Source of the DNA: Mucilaginibacter kameinonensis
GTDB taxonomy: Bacteria > Bacteroidota > Bacteroidia > Sphingobacteriales > Sphingobacteriaceae
DNA length: 64,000 nt
Assembly (NCBI RefSeq): GCF_003675385.1
Contig: NZ_RCWZ01000002.1
Coordinates: forward strand, 186,001 to 250,000
Direction: 5' to 3'
Shown: piece by piece, positions 62,364 through 64,000 of the stretch
How the letters are laid out: each line of letters opens with the position of its first letter
Position numbering within the stretch: the first letter of the stretch is position 1
Notes under the pieces: generated by a model
Seen by the model: only the letters and a program-made list of their open reading frames with translations
Databases searched by the model: none
What the model was told of the DNA's origin: nothing
Program-made: the position numbers and the translations under genes

Positions 62364-63889
62364 TTTTTATGAGTTGTAAAGTTCAGTTTTAGGTTTAAAC
62401 CGCCTGCTCCAAATTTTATCTGCTGTGACCCAAGCCCATCAAGCGGGTATTTCAAAAATGGTTCAATAATCAGCTTGTTTGATTTTCCCAAAGGGTATCC
62501 AACGCCGAATGCCACATTCAGGGTTTTGGCAAAGTAAAAGCTGTTAAAGCTTTTGTGTGTTGTTTCGTCGGATGTTTGCGCTTGCACGCCTGCAGCCATT
62601 GCAAGGCCTGGGTAACTGTAACTTGCCGTATAGGCTTCATTAACAAAAGTTCCGGAGCTTACACCTGCCGAAATATAAGTGTCATTTTTTTGTGGGTTAA
62701 ACTCATATTTAAGGTTAACCGGGATATCTAAGCCAACCAGTTTGGCATTGTAATTTGTAAATGTTGGTGAAGCGGATACTTTGCTAAAGTCGGACACGCT
62801 ATTGTACCCGGCAACTAAAGCTGGTGAAAAAGAAACTGCCTCACGTGTATTAGTTGGCTTATTTTTATCATAGTTAAGTGTGTTTTGGGCCAGTGCCAAG
62901 CCCGTTGATAGTTTAAGGTTTTTGCTCAGTCTGATATCAGATGTAAAACCCGCGCCTGCATTTACCTGGTTCTGGCTGCCCTTTGCATAGTTGAAGAAGG
63001 TAGCAGCATAAACACTGAATTTCACCCTGCGCTCGCCCATATCGGCATCAGGCTTTTTAGGCTGATCGTGATCGCTGGCCAGCAATGCCTCCATTGAATT
63101 AGTCTTCGGTTTAACTTTTACAACCGATGGGACAGCGTTTGCCGGAGCTGTTTTTACCGGGTTATTATTAACCGGAGGTTGCACAACCGGGTTGTTGGCA
63201 AGTTGCTGTGTATTTGTTTGCGGTAATACAGTCTCAACACTGTCAGCCTTTTTACCTGCAGGCACGTTGATTACTCCGTTGTTAGCCGGTTGGGTAACAG
63301 GCGGCACATTGGCTTTAGCAATGGTGTTAAGCGGGTTTGTAGCCAAAGGATTTGCCTGTACTGGTGTAAAGGCAGGCACTTTTATTCCCGGTTGATTTAC
63401 AACAGGGTTAGCAGCCGGTTTATTTGAGCCATTATTCTTTGCAAGCGTGTTAGTGTTGTTTGATGATATACCACTAAGCGGGTTGGTTTTTGCAGCAGAA
63501 GATTGCGTGTTGCTATTATTGCTTGCAAGGTTTGTTGCAGGCGATTGTTTAGCTGTTACAGGTGGCTGTATAGGTGCAATATTTTGAGCAGTACTGTCCA
63601 TAGCCGCGTTGTTTTGAGGTTGTGCAGGTTTTGACGGTTTTACCGAAAATGTTTGAGCGTTATTATTTACTTTGGTTTTGTTTGTAGCAAACCAAATGCC
63701 TATACTCAAGAACAGCAACAGGGCAGCGGCAGCGCTCGCCCACCATAGGTAAACCGGGCGGCGCTGTTTTTCCTGAGCAGGGAATCTCTCCCTGAGCAGC
63801 AGCCAGCCTTCATCAGCAGTAGTGTCTTCGTAATTATCAAACACTTCCCTGATGCGGTCTCTTAAGTCGTTATCCAACTGATCATCCAT
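62360..63889 (-). CDS. Dual-membrane protein: anti-sigma-like head, TM helix, linker, beta-barrel
   Basis: A 509-residue protein encoded directly after an ECF sigma factor with overlapping ends. No signal peptide: residues 1-46 are charged and helical (DDQLDNDLRDRIREVFDNYE, ADEGWLLLRERFPAQEKQRR), then one hydrophobic helix (YLWWASAAAALLLFLSIGIW, about 47-68). Residues about 70-285 are low-complexity, rich in Pro, Asn, Ala and Gln (NPLATNPLNTIAKANVPPV). Residues about 290-509 show barrel strands (KFSVYAATFFNYAKGS...LNLKLNF). The layout would span both membranes. It resembles the dual-membrane-spanning anti-sigma (Dma) proteins reported in Bacteroides; regulation of the sigma factor is inference. 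Confidence 0.8.
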   Translation of the reverse strand: MDDQLDNDLRDRIREVFDNYEDTTADEGWLLLRERFPAQEKQRRPVYLWWASAAAALLLFLSIGIWFATNKTKVNNNAQTFSVKPSKPAQPQNNAAMDSTAQNIAPIQPPVTAKQSPATNLASNNSNTQSSAAKTNPLSGISSNNTNTLAKNNGSNKPAANPVVNQPGIKVPAFTPVQANPLATNPLNTIAKANVPPVTQPANNGVINVPAGKKADSVETVLPQTNTQQLANNPVVQPPVNNNPVKTAPANAVPSVVKVKPKTNSMEALLASDHDQPKKPDADMGERRVKFSVYAATFFNYAKGSQNQVNAGAGFTSDIRLSKNLKLSTGLALAQNTLNYDKNKPTNTREAVSFSPALVAGYNSVSDFSKVSASPTFTNYNAKLVGLDIPVNLKYEFNPQKNDTYISAGVSSGTFVNEAYTASYSYPGLAMAAGVQAQTSDETTHKSFNSFYFAKTLNVAFGVGYPLGKSNKLIIEPFLKYPLDGLGSQQIKFGAGGLNLKLNFTTHKK

Positions 63890-64000
63890 GGTTGTGTGCT
63901 TCTTTTCTTAAAATATTCCTTAATCTTTCTTTCGCCCTGCTCAGGTAAACCCGCGACGAGCTTACCGGGATGCCGAGCGTAGTGGCTATTTCATCATGAT
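63882..64000 (-). CDS. ECF-type RNA polymerase sigma factor, C-terminal part (partial)
   Basis: The last 38 codons plus stop of a sigma-70 family protein running off the right edge. The translated end HDEIATTLGIPVSSSRVYLS followed by RAKERLRNILRKE is region 4 (-35-recognition helix-turn-helix) of ECF sigma factors. Its TGA overlaps the start codon region of the downstream gene by 8 nt, a coupling typical of sigma/anti-sigma pairs. Confidence 0.85.
   Translation of the reverse strand, partial: HDEIATTLGIPVSSSRVYLSRAKERLRNILRKEAHNHG

Overview
The window looks like ordinary chromosome from a Bacteroidota bacterium, most probably family Sphingobacteriaceae; a Mucilaginibacter- or Pedobacter-like genus is my guess from general resemblance. 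The evidence is: repeated Bacteroidota-type -7 promoter boxes (TAnnTTTG) in front of genes, families typical of the phylum (DUF4783, DUF4294, tandem OmpH/Skp proteins beside bamA, BshB1 of bacillithiol synthesis, L-lysine 6-transaminase), many TTG/GTG starts, and long imperfect palindromes between genes. I see no integrase, prophage, CRISPR array, tRNA or rRNA.

Layout. 1-3.75 kb: the 3' part of bamA followed by three OmpH/Skp-type periplasmic chaperone genes, two of them a recent tandem duplication. 3.8-4.7 kb: murI. 4.8-14.7 kb: the membrane half of respiratory complex I (nuoH-I-J-K-L-M-N), with a palindromic element between nuoK and nuoL and a secreted DUF4139 protein carrying a SusC-plug-like insert between nuoM and nuoN. 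14.8-18.5 kb: ammonium transporter and, convergent to it, the potassium transporter kup, separated by a run of palindromes. 18.8-29.5 kb: alkB-type repair dioxygenase with a double inverted repeat upstream, a secreted amidohydrolase, a large purF-like amidophosphoribosyltransferase, LysE-type exporter, FucP-like sugar transporter, dCMP deaminase, cmk, arfB-like hydrolase and an LpxR-like outer-membrane protein. 29.6-43 kb: lon, a TPR protein, gpmI with a lipoprotein gene overlapping its terminator, nadC, plsY, an M48 protease, DUF2071, a frameshifted REP-associated transposase inside its own paired hairpins, DUF3050, a class IV aminotransferase and an RluA-type pseudouridine synthase. 43-55.9 kb: PLP desulfhydrase/deaminase, an orphan PAS-PAS-GAF histidine kinase, lysine 6-transaminase, a possible DNA-binding protein, bshB1 with a glutathione-peroxidase-type gene, DUF4294, rel/spoT, fur, purA and pabB. 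56-64 kb: M1 aminopeptidase, fmt, DUF1343 lipoprotein, a LolC/FtsX permease, and at the right edge an operon read leftwards: ECF sigma factor (partial), a protein that appears to join a cytoplasmic anti-sigma-like head, one inner-membrane helix, a long Pro/Asn-rich linker and an outer-membrane beta-barrel, and a second small beta-barrel protein.

The most interesting items are (a) this sigma factor / dual-membrane-spanning barrel operon at 61.6-64 kb, resembling the Dma-type anti-sigma factors reported in Bacteroides; (b) the REP/RAYT element at 39.25-39.90 kb, whose frame break in a seven-base G run removes the expected catalytic tyrosine and whose hairpins show a compensatory base-pair change; (c) the palindrome run at 16.2-16.33 kb; (d) the double inverted repeat in front of alkB; (e) the DUF4139/SusC-plug chimera inside the nuo operon; and (f) five genes whose -7 box lies only 3-4 nt before the start codon, predicting leaderless mRNAs. 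All functional calls rest on reading motifs by eye; no database search was run.
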